A stretch of 64,000 bases of DNA from Candidatus Obscuribacterales bacterium (GTDB lineage Bacteria > Cyanobacteriota > Vampirovibrionia > Obscuribacterales > Obscuribacteraceae). Of this stretch, positions 55,282 through 64,000 are shown one piece after another; the stretch's first letter is position 1, and every line of letters begins with the position of its first letter. A program made the position numbers and the translations under genes. The notes under the pieces were generated by a model, which worked only from the letters and a program-made list of their open reading frames with translations, was not told where the DNA came from and made no database searches. Where the stretch lies: positions 310,001 to 374,000 of the forward strand of contig JACKCM010000008.1 of assembly GCA_020634035.1 (NCBI GenBank), read 5' to 3'.

Positions 55282-57267
55282 TTGACCAGATTTCCGCCGG
55301 AGCTGTTAGAAAGGTATGAATACCTGAATCTGCTTGGAAAAGGCGGCATGGGCATAGTCTATCTGGCCCGGGATCTGGTGCTCGGGCGAACGGTGGCGAT
55401 TAAAACCCTGTCCAGCGCGGCTGCCACCGAGAGCCAGTTGATTCGTTTTCAGAAAGAGGCCAGGGCTGCCGCCAAACTCAATCATGATCACATAGTTCGG
55501 GTGATTGATTTTGGCATCATGAAAAACGGAGACCCTTATATGGTCATGGACTATGTCCAGGGTTCCGACCTGAACGAATATCTAAAAGCACTGGAGCGCA
55601 ATCAAAAACTTCTGTTGGTTCTGGACCTCGCCATTCAGATTGTCGGTGCGCTGGCCCATGCCCATGGCCAGGGGGTTGTCCATCGTGATTTGAAATCCGC
55701 AAATATTGTCGTAACCGAAGACGATGATGGAGAGCCGCGCGCCATGGTGATTGATTTCGGCATAGCCCAATTGAGCACCCTGGCGGTTCCGGCAGACAAC
55801 ACTCTTTTCGAGAGCACCGGTAACGCGGTGATTGGTTCGCCGGGCTATATCAGCCCGGAGTCTATAAAAGCCGATCGGGTGGATTTTCGAACGGATATCT
55901 ATTCTTTTGGTTGTGTCTTTTTCGAGATGCTCACCGGAAAGTTGCCTTACATCGGAGAGACGGCGTTGGCTACCATGGAGATGCATATCAAGGCGATAGT
56001 GCCGAGTGTGGTGCCTTTTGAGTTGCGTTTGCTTGAAGCGCCATTGTCGGAAGAGATTCAAGAATGCTTCGATACGATCATCCGAAGATGTATGGCCAAA
56101 GACCCGGGAAAGCGATATCCGTCCATGGGTTTGCTTGCCGAGGATCTCTTAGAAGCACGGAGTAAAATTCTGGAGGTGCTTGAAGCTATAGATCTGCAGG
56201 CAGAGATGAACAAAGCCGACGCTCAGGAGCAGGGTCCGTTGCTCAATCTTCCTTGGACGGCGGGATTCGTCAAAAGTCGAGCGTTTATGCCGGTGGTGGC
56301 GCTTCTGGTGCTTTCAATCTCGGCAATTTTAGTAATGCTCTTTCAGTCGCAACAGTCGGCGAAAGTAGACGAGCGCCTTGCAGAAGACATAAAAATCATC
56401 GGCGCCAAGCAGTATCCATATCTTGGAGAGGCTTTAAAAGTAACCCCCGACGGTTATATTCCCGGTGATTTCAGAAGGACCGATGTAGAGGACGCTGATC
56501 TGATCGCCGGCGATTTCAAAATTACCGGGGGTGACCTCGATTTGAAATATTCCCGGGTTACGGATAAAGGCATAGCCGCTCTTGATCTGACCGGAGTGCA
56601 GAAGATAGTGCTCGATTCGACTGGCATAACCGATAAGACAATGCTTTATCTCGCCAAATTTCCTTCTCTTAAAGAGATCTATGCCGACAATACAAAAATT
56701 ACCGACAAAGGCGTAGAAGCTGTTGCCGCACTGCCTTTGCTCGAGTCTATTAAGCTCGAAGGAACCCAGATCACCGATGATGGTATCAGAGCTCTTGCCC
56801 ATGCACCAAAATTGTATCTACTTGATATTGCTAAATGTTCCAAAGTTACCAAAGCCAGCCTCGCCTCTATAAAGGCTATGCCCTTGCTCTCTCGAATAAG
56901 AATTACCAAGACGGAGATTCGACTGCGAGATCTAAAAGATATGAACGGGCTTGCCAGAATCACCGATGAATACAGCGATTTGACCCAGGCTGATATCGAC
57001 GCTCTTTTAAGGATGAAGGGCTTACAAAGAATAACCCTGACAGCAGCGGCCCTGACGGAGGATCAGTTTATGAGTCTGACTGGAATCCCTGAATTGCACA
57101 TGTTGAACGTCGCTCGCTGTGGAGGAATTGGAGAGATCCAGGCGAATCGATTTATGAGCATCCGCGACGATGTTTTTGTGCAGTGGACACTGCCCTACAA
57201 AAAGACCTATCCGGCTGACTTCAGCTTCAAAAGGCTGATGAAAGAAGAAGGCAGCCGGGGCTACTAG
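55282..57267 (+). CDS. receptor-like Ser/Thr protein kinase with leucine-rich repeats
   Basis: 661 residues, TTG start (AGGA 5 bases upstream; an in-frame stop lies 12 bases before). Kinase domain about 12-290: Gly loop LLGKGGMGIVYLAR, VAIKTL, catalytic loop VVHRDLKSANIVV, DFGIAQ and GSPGYISPES. A transmembrane helix (about 333-353, MPVVALLVLSISAILVMLF) follows. The outer part has at least five leucine-rich-like units of the type LPLLESIKLEGTQITDDGI, similar to ribonuclease-inhibitor-like repeats. The layout is that of a surface sensor passing a signal to the cytoplasm. Its stop overlaps the convergent tyrS by four bases. Confidence 0.9.
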   Translation: MTRFPPELLERYEYLNLLGKGGMGIVYLARDLVLGRTVAIKTLSSAAATESQLIRFQKEARAAAKLNHDHIVRVIDFGIMKNGDPYMVMDYVQGSDLNEYLKALERNQKLLLVLDLAIQIVGALAHAHGQGVVHRDLKSANIVVTEDDDGEPRAMVIDFGIAQLSTLAVPADNTLFESTGNAVIGSPGYISPESIKADRVDFRTDIYSFGCVFFEMLTGKLPYIGETALATMEMHIKAIVPSVVPFELRLLEAPLSEEIQECFDTIIRRCMAKDPGKRYPSMGLLAEDLLEARSKILEVLEAIDLQAEMNKADAQEQGPLLNLPWTAGFVKSRAFMPVVALLVLSISAILVMLFQSQQSAKVDERLAEDIKIIGAKQYPYLGEALKVTPDGYIPGDFRRTDVEDADLIAGDFKITGGDLDLKYSRVTDKGIAALDLTGVQKIVLDSTGITDKTMLYLAKFPSLKEIYADNTKITDKGVEAVAALPLLESIKLEGTQITDDGIRALAHAPKLYLLDIAKCSKVTKASLASIKAMPLLSRIRITKTEIRLRDLKDMNGLARITDEYSDLTQADIDALLRMKGLQRITLTAAALTEDQFMSLTGIPELHMLNVARCGGIGEIQANRFMSIRDDVFVQWTLPYKKTYPADFSFKRLMKEEGSRGY

Positions 57268-58562
57268 AGGTTGATGCGAATGAAGCGTCTTCTACCCACT
57301 TGAAGCACTATCGAATTTCCATCTCCTGGACCAATTGACTGATTGGGGTCTTTGACCTGGTCGCCATCGATGCGCACTCCGCCGTCTGCAATCAGACGTT
57401 TGGCTTGCCCTGAACCGCTTGCCAGCTCCGTGTCGACCAGAAGACGAAATAGCGGTTTTTCTTCGGTCAGCTGATACTCTGGCATGTCGTCCGGGATCTG
57501 CCGTTTGCTATGAATGGTATCCCATTCGGTGAGGGCGTCTCTGGCGGCGTCTTCGCCGTGGTATTGCAGGACGATCTGTTTCGCCAGTCGGGCTTTTGCT
57601 TCTTTAGGATTTCCGCCGGATTGTAGAAATTCTTTGATTTCGTCTACTTCGGCGCCCGAAAGCGTGGTGGTGAGCTCGAAATATTTGACGATCAGTTCGT
57701 CCGGAATACGCATACATTTGCCGAACATGTCCGAAGGCGGCTCGGACAGACCGATGAAGTTGTCGTAGGTTTTCGACATCTTCTTGGCGCCATCGGTGCC
57801 TTCTATAAGTGGCAACAGGAACGCGACCTGCTGGTCGAGGTCGTAGTGCGGCTGCAGTTCTCGACCTTGAAGGATGTTGAAGCGTTGGTCCGTACCGCCC
57901 AGCTCTACGTCCGCTTCAATAGCGACTGAATCATAGCCCTGGAGAATCGGGTAGAAAAGCTCATGAAAAGAGATCGGTTGCTGGTTTTCCATTCTCTCGC
58001 CGAAAGCCTCTTTGGCAAGAAGCTGCTGAACCGTGACTTTGCCTGCCAGCTTCAATATGTCATTTAGATTCATCGGAGCCAGCCATTCTTCGTTATTTCT
58101 GGTCTCGGTCTTAGCTATGTCGAGAATCAGCCCCATCTGGTCTAAATAGGTCCGGGCATTCTCCTTGACTTGCTCCGAGGTGAGCTGCGGACGGGTGGCG
58201 TTGCGCCCGGAGGGGTCTCCTATCTGGGCAGTGAATCCGCCTATAATGAGAACAATCTGATGTCCGAAGTCCTGAAAGAGTCGGAGCTTGCGGAAAACCA
58301 CCGAGTGCCCGAGGTGCAAATCGGTCGAAGTGGGGTCGACACCGAGTTTGACCCTCAGTTTGCGACCGGCTTTTTTGACTTCGTAAAGCTTGCGGGCAAG
58401 ACCCATATATCCGTCCGGCAAAATCTCGGCTCCGCGCCCCAGCTCGCGGGCTTCTTCGATGATCTCGTCGGGAATTTTTTCTTCGCTTTTTTTAGAGTCG
58501 GTTTGTGTGGCGTCCACCGTCTTTTCCTCGTCGCGTCTCTTGCGACTATCGACTTTAATCAA
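57264..58562 (-). CDS. tyrS: tyrosyl-tRNA synthetase
   Basis: 432 residues, class I synthetase that charges tRNA-Tyr. HIGH-type motif LHLGHS (83-88) in GVDPTSTDLHLGHS, KMSKT motif in DGAKKMSKTYDNF, and a C-terminal S4 RNA-binding domain (AKRLIADGGVRIDGDQV). The order DPTSTDLHLGHSVVFRKLR and GDPSGRNATRP marks the second bacterial TyrRS type (TyrZ-like). The start is TTG 58562, giving an extra acidic-basic leader of about 30 residues; an alternative is the Met at about residue 53, which would cut conserved sequence. Convergent with the receptor kinase. Confidence 0.94.
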   Translation of the reverse strand: MIKVDSRKRRDEEKTVDATQTDSKKSEEKIPDEIIEEARELGRGAEILPDGYMGLARKLYEVKKAGRKLRVKLGVDPTSTDLHLGHSVVFRKLRLFQDFGHQIVLIIGGFTAQIGDPSGRNATRPQLTSEQVKENARTYLDQMGLILDIAKTETRNNEEWLAPMNLNDILKLAGKVTVQQLLAKEAFGERMENQQPISFHELFYPILQGYDSVAIEADVELGGTDQRFNILQGRELQPHYDLDQQVAFLLPLIEGTDGAKKMSKTYDNFIGLSEPPSDMFGKCMRIPDELIVKYFELTTTLSGAEVDEIKEFLQSGGNPKEAKARLAKQIVLQYHGEDAARDALTEWDTIHSKRQIPDDMPEYQLTEEKPLFRLLVDTELASGSGQAKRLIADGGVRIDGDQVKDPNQSIGPGDGNSIVLQVGRRRFIRINL

Positions 58563-58629
58563 AAGCGGTCCGCCTTACAATAATGTAAAACAGATCAGTG
58601 AAAAATCTTTGCATGCCACTGCAGTTTCG

Positions 58630-58658
58630 TTGAGCTTGGCCCGGGTCTGAGATAAGAT
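58630..58658 (+). promoter_or_regulatory. sigma-70-type promoter of leuS
   Basis: TTGAGC (58630-58635), 17-base spacer, TAAGAT (58653-58658). The start codon follows 32 bases later. Good spacing and position. Confidence 0.65.
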
Positions 58659-58689
58659 CACCTACTTTAGGATAGAGGATGGCTCAGCA

Positions 58690-61272
58690 ATGTCTAACCA
58701 GTACACCCCCCGCGAGATAGAAGAGAAGTGGCAGGAGCAATGGGAGAAAGACGGCATATACGTCGCCCATGACCTGGATAAGAAGCCGAAATTCTACTCG
58801 CTGGTGATGTTTCCCTATCCGTCGGGCGACCTGCACATGGGTCATATGCGGGTTTACACGATTTCGGATGTGATCTCTCGTCAGCGTCGCATGCAGGGCT
58901 ATAACGTCCTCAATCCCATGGGCTGGGATGCTTTCGGTTTGCCTGCCGAGAACGCCGCCATCAAAAATAAGATGCATCCGGGCAAATGGACCCGCCAGAA
59001 TATAAAGTTCATGCGTGATTCCCAGCTCAAGAAACTTGGAACCAGCTATGACTGGTCCCGGGAAGTCACCACCTGTGAAGCCGATTATTATCGCTGGACG
59101 CAGTGGCTGTTTCTGAAGCTCTACGAAAAGGGTCTTGCTGTCCGCAAAGAGGCGCCGGTCAACTGGTGTCCGGACTGTCACACAGTACTTGCCAACGAGC
59201 AGGTCGTGGACGGCGCTTGTTGGCGTCACTCCGAGACCAAGGTCGAGCAGAAGCTGATGAGTCAGTGGTTTTTGAAGATCACAGACTATGCCGACGAACT
59301 TCTCGATGATCTCGAGAAACTGACCGGCTGGCCCGAACCGGTGCGTTTGATGCAGAAAAACTGGATCGGCCGCTCCGAAGGGGCGGAGCTGCACTTTACC
59401 GTGGACAGCAAGCCGAATGTCCAGATCAGCGTCTTCACCACCCGTCCTGACACTGCTTATGGTGTCAGCTATCTGGTTCTCGCTCCCGAGAATCCGCTTG
59501 TGCAAGAGTTGACGGCTCCCGAATGTCTTGCGGCGGTCAACGAATATGTAGAAGCGTCTCGTCACAAGACGGAGCTCGAGCGTATCTCTACCGAGAAGTC
59601 CAAAACCGGTGTGCCCATCGGTTGTTCGGTAATCAATCCCTTTAATGGCGAGAGTGTGCCTATTTGGGTTTCAGATTATGTGTTGATGAACTATGGAACC
59701 GGCGCGGTCATGGGTGTGCCTGCCCACGATGATAGAGACTTTCTCTTTGCCAAATCCCATGGATTACCGGTGGTCGAGGTCATCTCTGCCGACGGCAAGG
59801 CCAGCGAAGGTGAGCTCGAAGAAGCTTATACCGAACCTGGAATAATGGTCAATTCGGGACCTTTCAACGGTCTGACCAGCCCCGAAGCCAAGGTTAAAAT
59901 GACCGAGTGGGCAGCCGACAACGCTTCGGGCAAGAAGCGTGTTCAGTATCGTCTACGTGACTGGTTGATCAGTCGTCAGCGCTACTGGGGCTGTCCTATT
60001 CCTCTGGTACACTGCGAACATTGCGGCATAGTGCCGGTTCCTGAAAAGCAACTTCCGGTCGAGCTTCCTGAGGATATCGACTTTACTGGTGAAGGTGGCT
60101 CGCCCCTTACAAGGCACGACTCTTTCTTGAAGGTCGCCTGTCCTGCTTGCGGCAAAGAAGCGCGCCGAGAGACCGACACCATGGATACCTTCATAGATTC
60201 GAGCTGGTATTTCCTTCGTTATGCTGATGCCAATAACGATACCACCGCTTTCGCCCGGGATAAGGCCGATTACTGGATGCCAGTCGACCAATATGTCGGC
60301 GGTATCGAGCACGCCATCCTGCATTTGCTCTATTCTCGCTTTTTCACAAAAGCCTTTCGTGACATAGGTCTTGTCCAGTGCGATGAGCCTTTTGCCAACC
60401 TGCTCTCCCAGGGCATGGTGACTAAATATTCCGAGATTTCAGGACGTATAGAGAAGATGTCCAAATCGAGGGGTAATGTGGTCGGCACCACCGCTTTCTT
60501 CGAGAAGTACGGTGCCGATGCCGCTCGTCTTTTCACCCTCTTCGCCGCTCCGCCCGAGCAAGAGCTGGAGTGGTCCGAAGAAGGCGCCGTGGGGCAGTAT
60601 CGTTTCCTCGGCCGAATCTGGAGAATCGTCACTGACCTTCTCGAGCATAAAGCGATAGAGTCTTATACAGGAGAAGTCGACCACGACAAGTTGAGCCCCG
60701 AGAGCAAGAAGTTTCATATGCTTGTGCATAAGACTTTGAAGGCTGTCACAAACGATCTCGACCCCAGTCGCTATGTCTTCAATACTGCCATCGCGCGCTG
60801 TATCGAGCTCAATAACGGGCTCTATAAATATTGCCAGGAGTTGAGCAGCGGTGGTGCCGCCAATGGTGGCTCCAGCGAAAATCTCGCCCCGGTCGGTGAA
60901 AAGTTGAAAGCCGAAGAGAGGCAGCTGCTCTCTTTTGCGGTTCGCAATTTGCTGCTCATGCTTGCCCCCATGGCGCCACACATTACCGAAGAGCTATGGA
61001 GTCGCACCGGCTTTATGGCGGCTTACGACAGCTCGTTACATGTATTTCCCTGGCCCGGATTCGACGATAAGTTGACGATTGACGACGAAGTCGAGCTGGT
61101 GCTTCAGGTGAACGGCAAAATAGTCAACAAAGTTCCCTGTGTCCGGGGCATGGCGAAGACTGAAGTAGAAGAGCTAGCCCTTGCCGACGAAAAGGTCAAA
61201 GCCAAACTCAATGGTCAGTCGGTGAAGAAGGTTATAGTGGTTCCCAATAAGCTGGTCAATGTAGTTCTTTGA
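58690..61272 (+). CDS. leuS: leucyl-tRNA synthetase
   Basis: 860 residues, typical of bacterial LeuRS. HIGH-type motif HMGH (49-52) in FPYPSGDLHMGHMRVY, the CP1 editing domain (about 220-420, with TTRPDTAYGVSYLVLAPEN, cited as TRPDTAYGVSYLVLAPEN), zinc-binding pairs CPDC and CEHC/CPAC, KMSKSRGN and the C-terminal anticodon-binding domain. It charges tRNA-Leu and clears mischarged Ile and norvaline. A T-rich hairpin terminator follows the gene. Confidence 0.97.
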   Translation: MSNQYTPREIEEKWQEQWEKDGIYVAHDLDKKPKFYSLVMFPYPSGDLHMGHMRVYTISDVISRQRRMQGYNVLNPMGWDAFGLPAENAAIKNKMHPGKWTRQNIKFMRDSQLKKLGTSYDWSREVTTCEADYYRWTQWLFLKLYEKGLAVRKEAPVNWCPDCHTVLANEQVVDGACWRHSETKVEQKLMSQWFLKITDYADELLDDLEKLTGWPEPVRLMQKNWIGRSEGAELHFTVDSKPNVQISVFTTRPDTAYGVSYLVLAPENPLVQELTAPECLAAVNEYVEASRHKTELERISTEKSKTGVPIGCSVINPFNGESVPIWVSDYVLMNYGTGAVMGVPAHDDRDFLFAKSHGLPVVEVISADGKASEGELEEAYTEPGIMVNSGPFNGLTSPEAKVKMTEWAADNASGKKRVQYRLRDWLISRQRYWGCPIPLVHCEHCGIVPVPEKQLPVELPEDIDFTGEGGSPLTRHDSFLKVACPACGKEARRETDTMDTFIDSSWYFLRYADANNDTTAFARDKADYWMPVDQYVGGIEHAILHLLYSRFFTKAFRDIGLVQCDEPFANLLSQGMVTKYSEISGRIEKMSKSRGNVVGTTAFFEKYGADAARLFTLFAAPPEQELEWSEEGAVGQYRFLGRIWRIVTDLLEHKAIESYTGEVDHDKLSPESKKFHMLVHKTLKAVTNDLDPSRYVFNTAIARCIELNNGLYKYCQELSSGGAANGGSSENLAPVGEKLKAEERQLLSFAVRNLLLMLAPMAPHITEELWSRTGFMAAYDSSLHVFPWPGFDDKLTIDDEVELVLQVNGKIVNKVPCVRGMAKTEVEELALADEKVKAKLNGQSVKKVIVVPNKLVNVVL

Positions 61273-61369
61273 TTCGCTGAGAGCCGTTTTATCGGACCAT
61301 GCCGGTCTTATCTGTTCGGGAATAGCCAGGGTCGATCTCCGGGATTGGCGCTGGCCGCGCCATGGGCGC

Positions 61370-61394
61370 AAAAGGCGGGCTCCGCCTGTTTTTG
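61370..61394 (+). terminator. intrinsic terminator after leuS
   Basis: AGGCGG, loop GCT, CCGCCT then GTTTTTG, preceded by an A-run. It shows that the long open frame before ATG 61494 is not coding. Confidence 0.8.
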
Positions 61395-61493
61395 CTACCT
61401 TGGCAACCATGGTTACAGCAGGACTGGATAAGGGTAATCTTATATAGAGACTTCAGGTCTCAGAATTCTCCTTTCAAAAGCAGGATAGACGAG

Positions 61494-62417
61494 ATGACTT
61501 ACGGCCGGTCAGGCAACGATGTCCAGATTGATACCCAGGGTGCAATACCGATTGTGTCCATGATGATGATCTTCGGCTTCGTGGTCGCCTATGCTTTTAT
61601 GAGCACCAACAAAATCGAGCTCTGGGAGCCCCATGCCCTGGCTCAGCGCTGGATGGACAACAACAGCTTCACGGCTATTTCGATGCAGCAGTGGATAGTC
61701 GCTCAGCAGTGGGAGAAGATTTTTGGACAGCTGCCCATGGCCACCATGGCGGCGTTCGCCGGTTTTCAGGTAATCGGAAACTCTTATTTCTTGTGGTTCT
61801 TCGGCTCTAAAGTAGAGCAAAAGATGGGAGCCGGACGATACTTTCTGCTCTGTCTCGCCGCCATGTACATCCCCTATGTCGCCCTCTGGTACGAAGGTTA
61901 CCGGACTGTCGACGCCAATCATTATTACGGTCCCTGTTTTCTTATCCTGACTATTCTCGGGGCTTATTTCCTCTTTCCGGAGCCCAAAGAGATAAACACC
62001 AAATGGTTCAAGCAGAGCCGTGGTGAGATCTTTGTCCGGGATCAACAGAAGGATTTCACCAAGAAGTACGAGAAACGCAACGTTAAGCTCTATATTCTCT
62101 TGTTTGCAATGTATGAAGTGGGTTTGTACTTCTACAGCATTAAAATTACTGCAGGCTATCTCACCTTCCACTGGCTGCCGGCTTTAACCGGGTTGATTAT
62201 GGGCTATTTAGTAGCCGGGTTCCTTGTCTGGAGCGCGACAGGCTCGCTCCAGGACGGCGCTATCAAGCTCATGTGTATCCGTAAGTACAACCAGATTCTC
62301 AAGCTCGATGTCGGTCATGATGTGGCTATTCGCGGTACTTCTATGGCCCTTGGTCTGCCTGAAGAGCGGGTCAAAGAATGGGTCAGCCAGCAAAAGGGCA
62401 AAATGAGCGTCAAATAG
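61494..62417 (+). CDS. rhomboid-like membrane protein lacking the catalytic dyad
   Basis: 307 residues from ATG 61494 (AGGA 10 bases upstream). Six to seven hydrophobic segments. The rhomboid landmark GF..IGN..FLWFFG..VE..MG is present (AGFQVIGNSYFLWFFGSKVEQKMG, cited in parts; about 89-112). The catalytic-Ser helix GASGAISGVLGAYFLLFP of active relatives appears here as GPCFLILTILGAYFLFP (146-162), so Ser is Cys and the neighbouring Gly is lost. The His helix AHLGGF appears as PALTGL. Proteolysis is therefore unlikely. Such iRhom/derlin-like proteins bind membrane proteins without cutting them. Placement in the family is by motif only. SD and an upstream TTATATAG -10 candidate support a separate unit. 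Confidence 0.68.
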   Translation: MTYGRSGNDVQIDTQGAIPIVSMMMIFGFVVAYAFMSTNKIELWEPHALAQRWMDNNSFTAISMQQWIVAQQWEKIFGQLPMATMAAFAGFQVIGNSYFLWFFGSKVEQKMGAGRYFLLCLAAMYIPYVALWYEGYRTVDANHYYGPCFLILTILGAYFLFPEPKEINTKWFKQSRGEIFVRDQQKDFTKKYEKRNVKLYILLFAMYEVGLYFYSIKITAGYLTFHWLPALTGLIMGYLVAGFLVWSATGSLQDGAIKLMCIRKYNQILKLDVGHDVAIRGTSMALGLPEERVKEWVSQQKGKMSVK

Positions 62418-62436
62418 CGGTTTGCGGTATTGCTCG

Positions 62437-62459
62437 ATTGTGATCGAATGTGATCGTTG
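62437..62459. promoter_or_regulatory. direct repeat TGTGATCG
   Basis: GATTGTGATCG and GAATGTGATCG follow each other with a 10-base period, about 110 bases before the sugar dehydratase gene. Possibly a binding site for a transcription factor; no family assigned. Confidence 0.3.
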
Positions 62460-62569
62460 ATTCCTTCTCTTGGCAACACTGCTTAACCTGAATAGAGCCT
62501 AAGTTATTAATCTCCTGACTAGTGTAGAATCGGCCCGATTTATAAGGTCATCTCCGTCAGTGGGGTCGA

Positions 62570-64000
62570 TTGCACTTGGACAGCCTGGAAAAACTAGATA
62601 ACTCCGGAACTCCTGCTAATTCAGCACCGACAAATTCGGTCAAGCTCGTGGAGCAAGTTCGCTGGAAGCGGGTCATGCAGGTGATACTCGACTGTGGCGT
62701 GCTTGCTGTCGCCCTCTTGGGGTCGTATTTGATTCGTTTCGACGGTCATATCGCCGAGCCTTACTGGTATCAGCTATCGGTTTACGCCCCTCTGACTATC
62801 ACCATGATGCTGCTCTCCAACTGGGCATTCGGTGTCTATCGGCGCCTGTGGAGATACACCGGTCTTACCGAAGTGATGGAGCTTTTCTGCTCGGTTCTTT
62901 CGGTCACCACCATCTTTTTGATTGTTCGAGCCTCCGGTTATCTGATCATCGGTGGCCATCACATGTCTTACGGGATAATCTTCATCAACTGTATTCTCGC
63001 TTTTCTAAGCCTTTCCGGTCCCCGGGTTTTGCGGCGGCTCGCCATTGAGCACAGCCAGAGAAAGCACTGGCGGCAGCCGATTCGCCGACGCAGTCTGGTG
63101 GTCGGCGCCGGTGATGCCGGACAGATGGTGCTCAAAGAGCTGTCCCAGCGCTCGGACCTTGGAGTGGACGTGGTCGGCCTGATTGATGACGACCCTTCGA
63201 AGCTGAGAACAAGAATCGGTTCTCTCACCGTATTCGGTACCACCAAAGAATTGCCCAATCTGATTGAATCCCTTTTCATCGATCAGGTGATCATCGCCAT
63301 GCCATCGGCACCGGCTTCCGAGATTCGCAAGATTGTCGATATCTGCCGAGAATGCGAGGTCGACACAAGAATCCTGCCCGGACTCTTCGAGCTGATTGAC
63401 GGTAAAGTCAGTGTCAGTCAGTTGAGAGAAGTTTCGCTTGAAGACCTGCTCGGTCGGGCGCCCATCGAGATGGATAACGCCTCCATCGCCGGCTACCTCG
63501 AAGATCGCACCGTGCTCGTCACCGGTGCCGGAGGCTCCATCGGCAGTGAGCTTTGTCGGCAGATCATGCGGTTTCAACCAACCCGTCTGATTCTTTTGGG
63601 CAAGGGTGAAAACTCTATCTTCTCTATCGAACAAGAGCTCAAAGCCAGACCGGAGCCGGTGGAGATCGTACCGGTGATAGCCGATATCCGGGACATTATC
63701 CGGATGAGAGCCATATTCGAGAAGTTCAAGCCAAGTACGGTATTTCATGCTGCCGCTCACAAACATGTGCCGTTGATGGAATGCAACGTCACCGAGGCTG
63801 TTGCCAACAACGTGCTGGGCACAAGAGTAATCGCCGAACTTTCGCATCTTTATGAGGTCGAGACCTTCGTACTCGTCTCGAGCGACAAGGCGGTAAATCC
63901 TACTTCTGTTATGGGCGCCACCAAGCGTATGGCCGAGCTTGTGGTGCAGGACCTCGCCAATCGCACCAGCACAAAGTATGTGGCTGTGAGATTCGGAAAC
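62570..64000 (+). CDS. membrane-bound nucleotide-sugar 4,6-dehydratase (CapD/WbpM/PglF-like), 5' part
   Basis: Open to the right window edge; at least 477 residues are visible. TTG 62570 is the first possible start after an in-frame stop. Four membrane helices (about 40-155), a first Rossmann-like part (RRSLVVGAGDAGQMVLKEL) and then the SDR domain with TGAGGSIGSELCRQI, FHAAAHKHVPLME and SSDKAVNPTSVMGATKR. The catalytic set is Ser-Met-Lys (MxxxK instead of YxxxK), diagnostic of the WbpM/FlaA1/PglF type. It converts UDP-GlcNAc to a 4-keto-6-deoxy sugar for surface polysaccharides or glycoprotein glycans. The neighbouring genes to the right are not visible. Confidence 0.92.
   Translation, partial: MHLDSLEKLDNSGTPANSAPTNSVKLVEQVRWKRVMQVILDCGVLAVALLGSYLIRFDGHIAEPYWYQLSVYAPLTITMMLLSNWAFGVYRRLWRYTGLTEVMELFCSVLSVTTIFLIVRASGYLIIGGHHMSYGIIFINCILAFLSLSGPRVLRRLAIEHSQRKHWRQPIRRRSLVVGAGDAGQMVLKELSQRSDLGVDVVGLIDDDPSKLRTRIGSLTVFGTTKELPNLIESLFIDQVIIAMPSAPASEIRKIVDICRECEVDTRILPGLFELIDGKVSVSQLREVSLEDLLGRAPIEMDNASIAGYLEDRTVLVTGAGGSIGSELCRQIMRFQPTRLILLGKGENSIFSIEQELKARPEPVEIVPVIADIRDIIRMRAIFEKFKPSTVFHAAAHKHVPLMECNVTEAVANNVLGTRVIAELSHLYEVETFVLVSSDKAVNPTSVMGATKRMAELVVQDLANRTSTKYVAVRFGN

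Noticed and set aside
58684..59565. 293-residue open frame on the minus strand
   Set aside because: Lies opposite leuS, which has all synthetase motifs; no own start signal.
61362..61493. N-terminal extension of the rhomboid-like gene from an earlier ATG
   Set aside because: It would run through the leuS terminator and the presumed promoter; the ATG at 61494 has its own ribosome binding site.
63005..63847. 280-residue open frame on the minus strand
   Set aside because: Antisense of the sugar dehydratase gene, which carries the SDR motifs.

Overview
The window looks like chromosomal DNA of a free-living, Gram-negative-type bacterium. It is about half G+C, densely coded, and uses many GTG and TTG starts. 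I infer a non-photosynthetic relative of the Cyanobacteria (Melainabacteria/Vampirovibrionia, Obscuribacter-like). The reasons are the gene mix (Ser/Thr kinases, Flp-pilus CpaB, paralogous secreted-type cysteine-hydrolase domains, many long lineage-specific proteins) and cyanobacteria-like regulatory repeats. This placement is inference; the 23S rRNA gene present here would settle it. No insertion sequence, prophage, CRISPR array or integrase is visible.

Layout. 1-5.1 kb: end of a DUF2207 membrane protein, a methyltransferase, a hydrophilic orphan protein, a saccharopine-dehydrogenase-like reductase and FabH. 5.1-13.1 kb: two divergent ArsR-type regulators with palindromic operators between them, then one tight operon encoding an ArsR regulator, a degenerate MurF-like protein, a beta-carbonic-anhydrase-like protein without the catalytic Arg, a long DabB (NuoL-like part fused to NuoM-like sequence) and DabA. 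This is an energy-coupled inorganic-carbon accumulation module with two unfamiliar partners. 13.1-15.8 kb: ClpA and ClpS. 16.4-23.4 kb: a sensor kinase and an OmpR-type regulator flank three genes for paralogous Cys/His hydrolase-like domains, two of which carry Tyr-Trp repeats. The following intergenic stretch holds an OmpR/PhoB-like box and a possible structured RNA. 23.8-37.5 kb: mostly single genes (FAD oxidoreductase, glycosyltransferase, MscL, malic enzyme, a metallopeptidase-like protein, CpaB, ribosomal protein S21). 37.5-41.5 kb: operon of a small helical protein, an apparently exported formylglycine-generating enzyme and an arylsulfatase. 42-45.9 kb: a Ser/Thr kinase and a 930-residue protein with a cysteine-peptidase-like C-terminal part.

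45.9-49.7 kb: a minus-strand cluster tRNA-Ile, tRNA-Ala, 23S, 5S with no 16S gene upstream, so the 16S gene is unlinked here. 50.0-52.9 kb: operon of a redoxin, a GT-C-like membrane protein and a small exported protein. 53.1-57.3 kb: a Pro-Glu-repeat protein, a thioredoxin-fold gene interrupted by one in-frame TGA at the expected redox-Cys position and followed by a bacterial SECIS-like hairpin (candidate selenoprotein), and a receptor-like Ser/Thr kinase with leucine-rich repeats. 57.3-64 kb: TyrRS, LeuRS, a rhomboid-like protein without the catalytic dyad, and the start of a membrane-bound nucleotide-sugar 4,6-dehydratase cut by the window end.

The two strongest leads are the candidate selenoprotein at 54176-55243 and the DAB operon at 5693-13049 with its pseudo-carbonic-anhydrase and MurF-like members.
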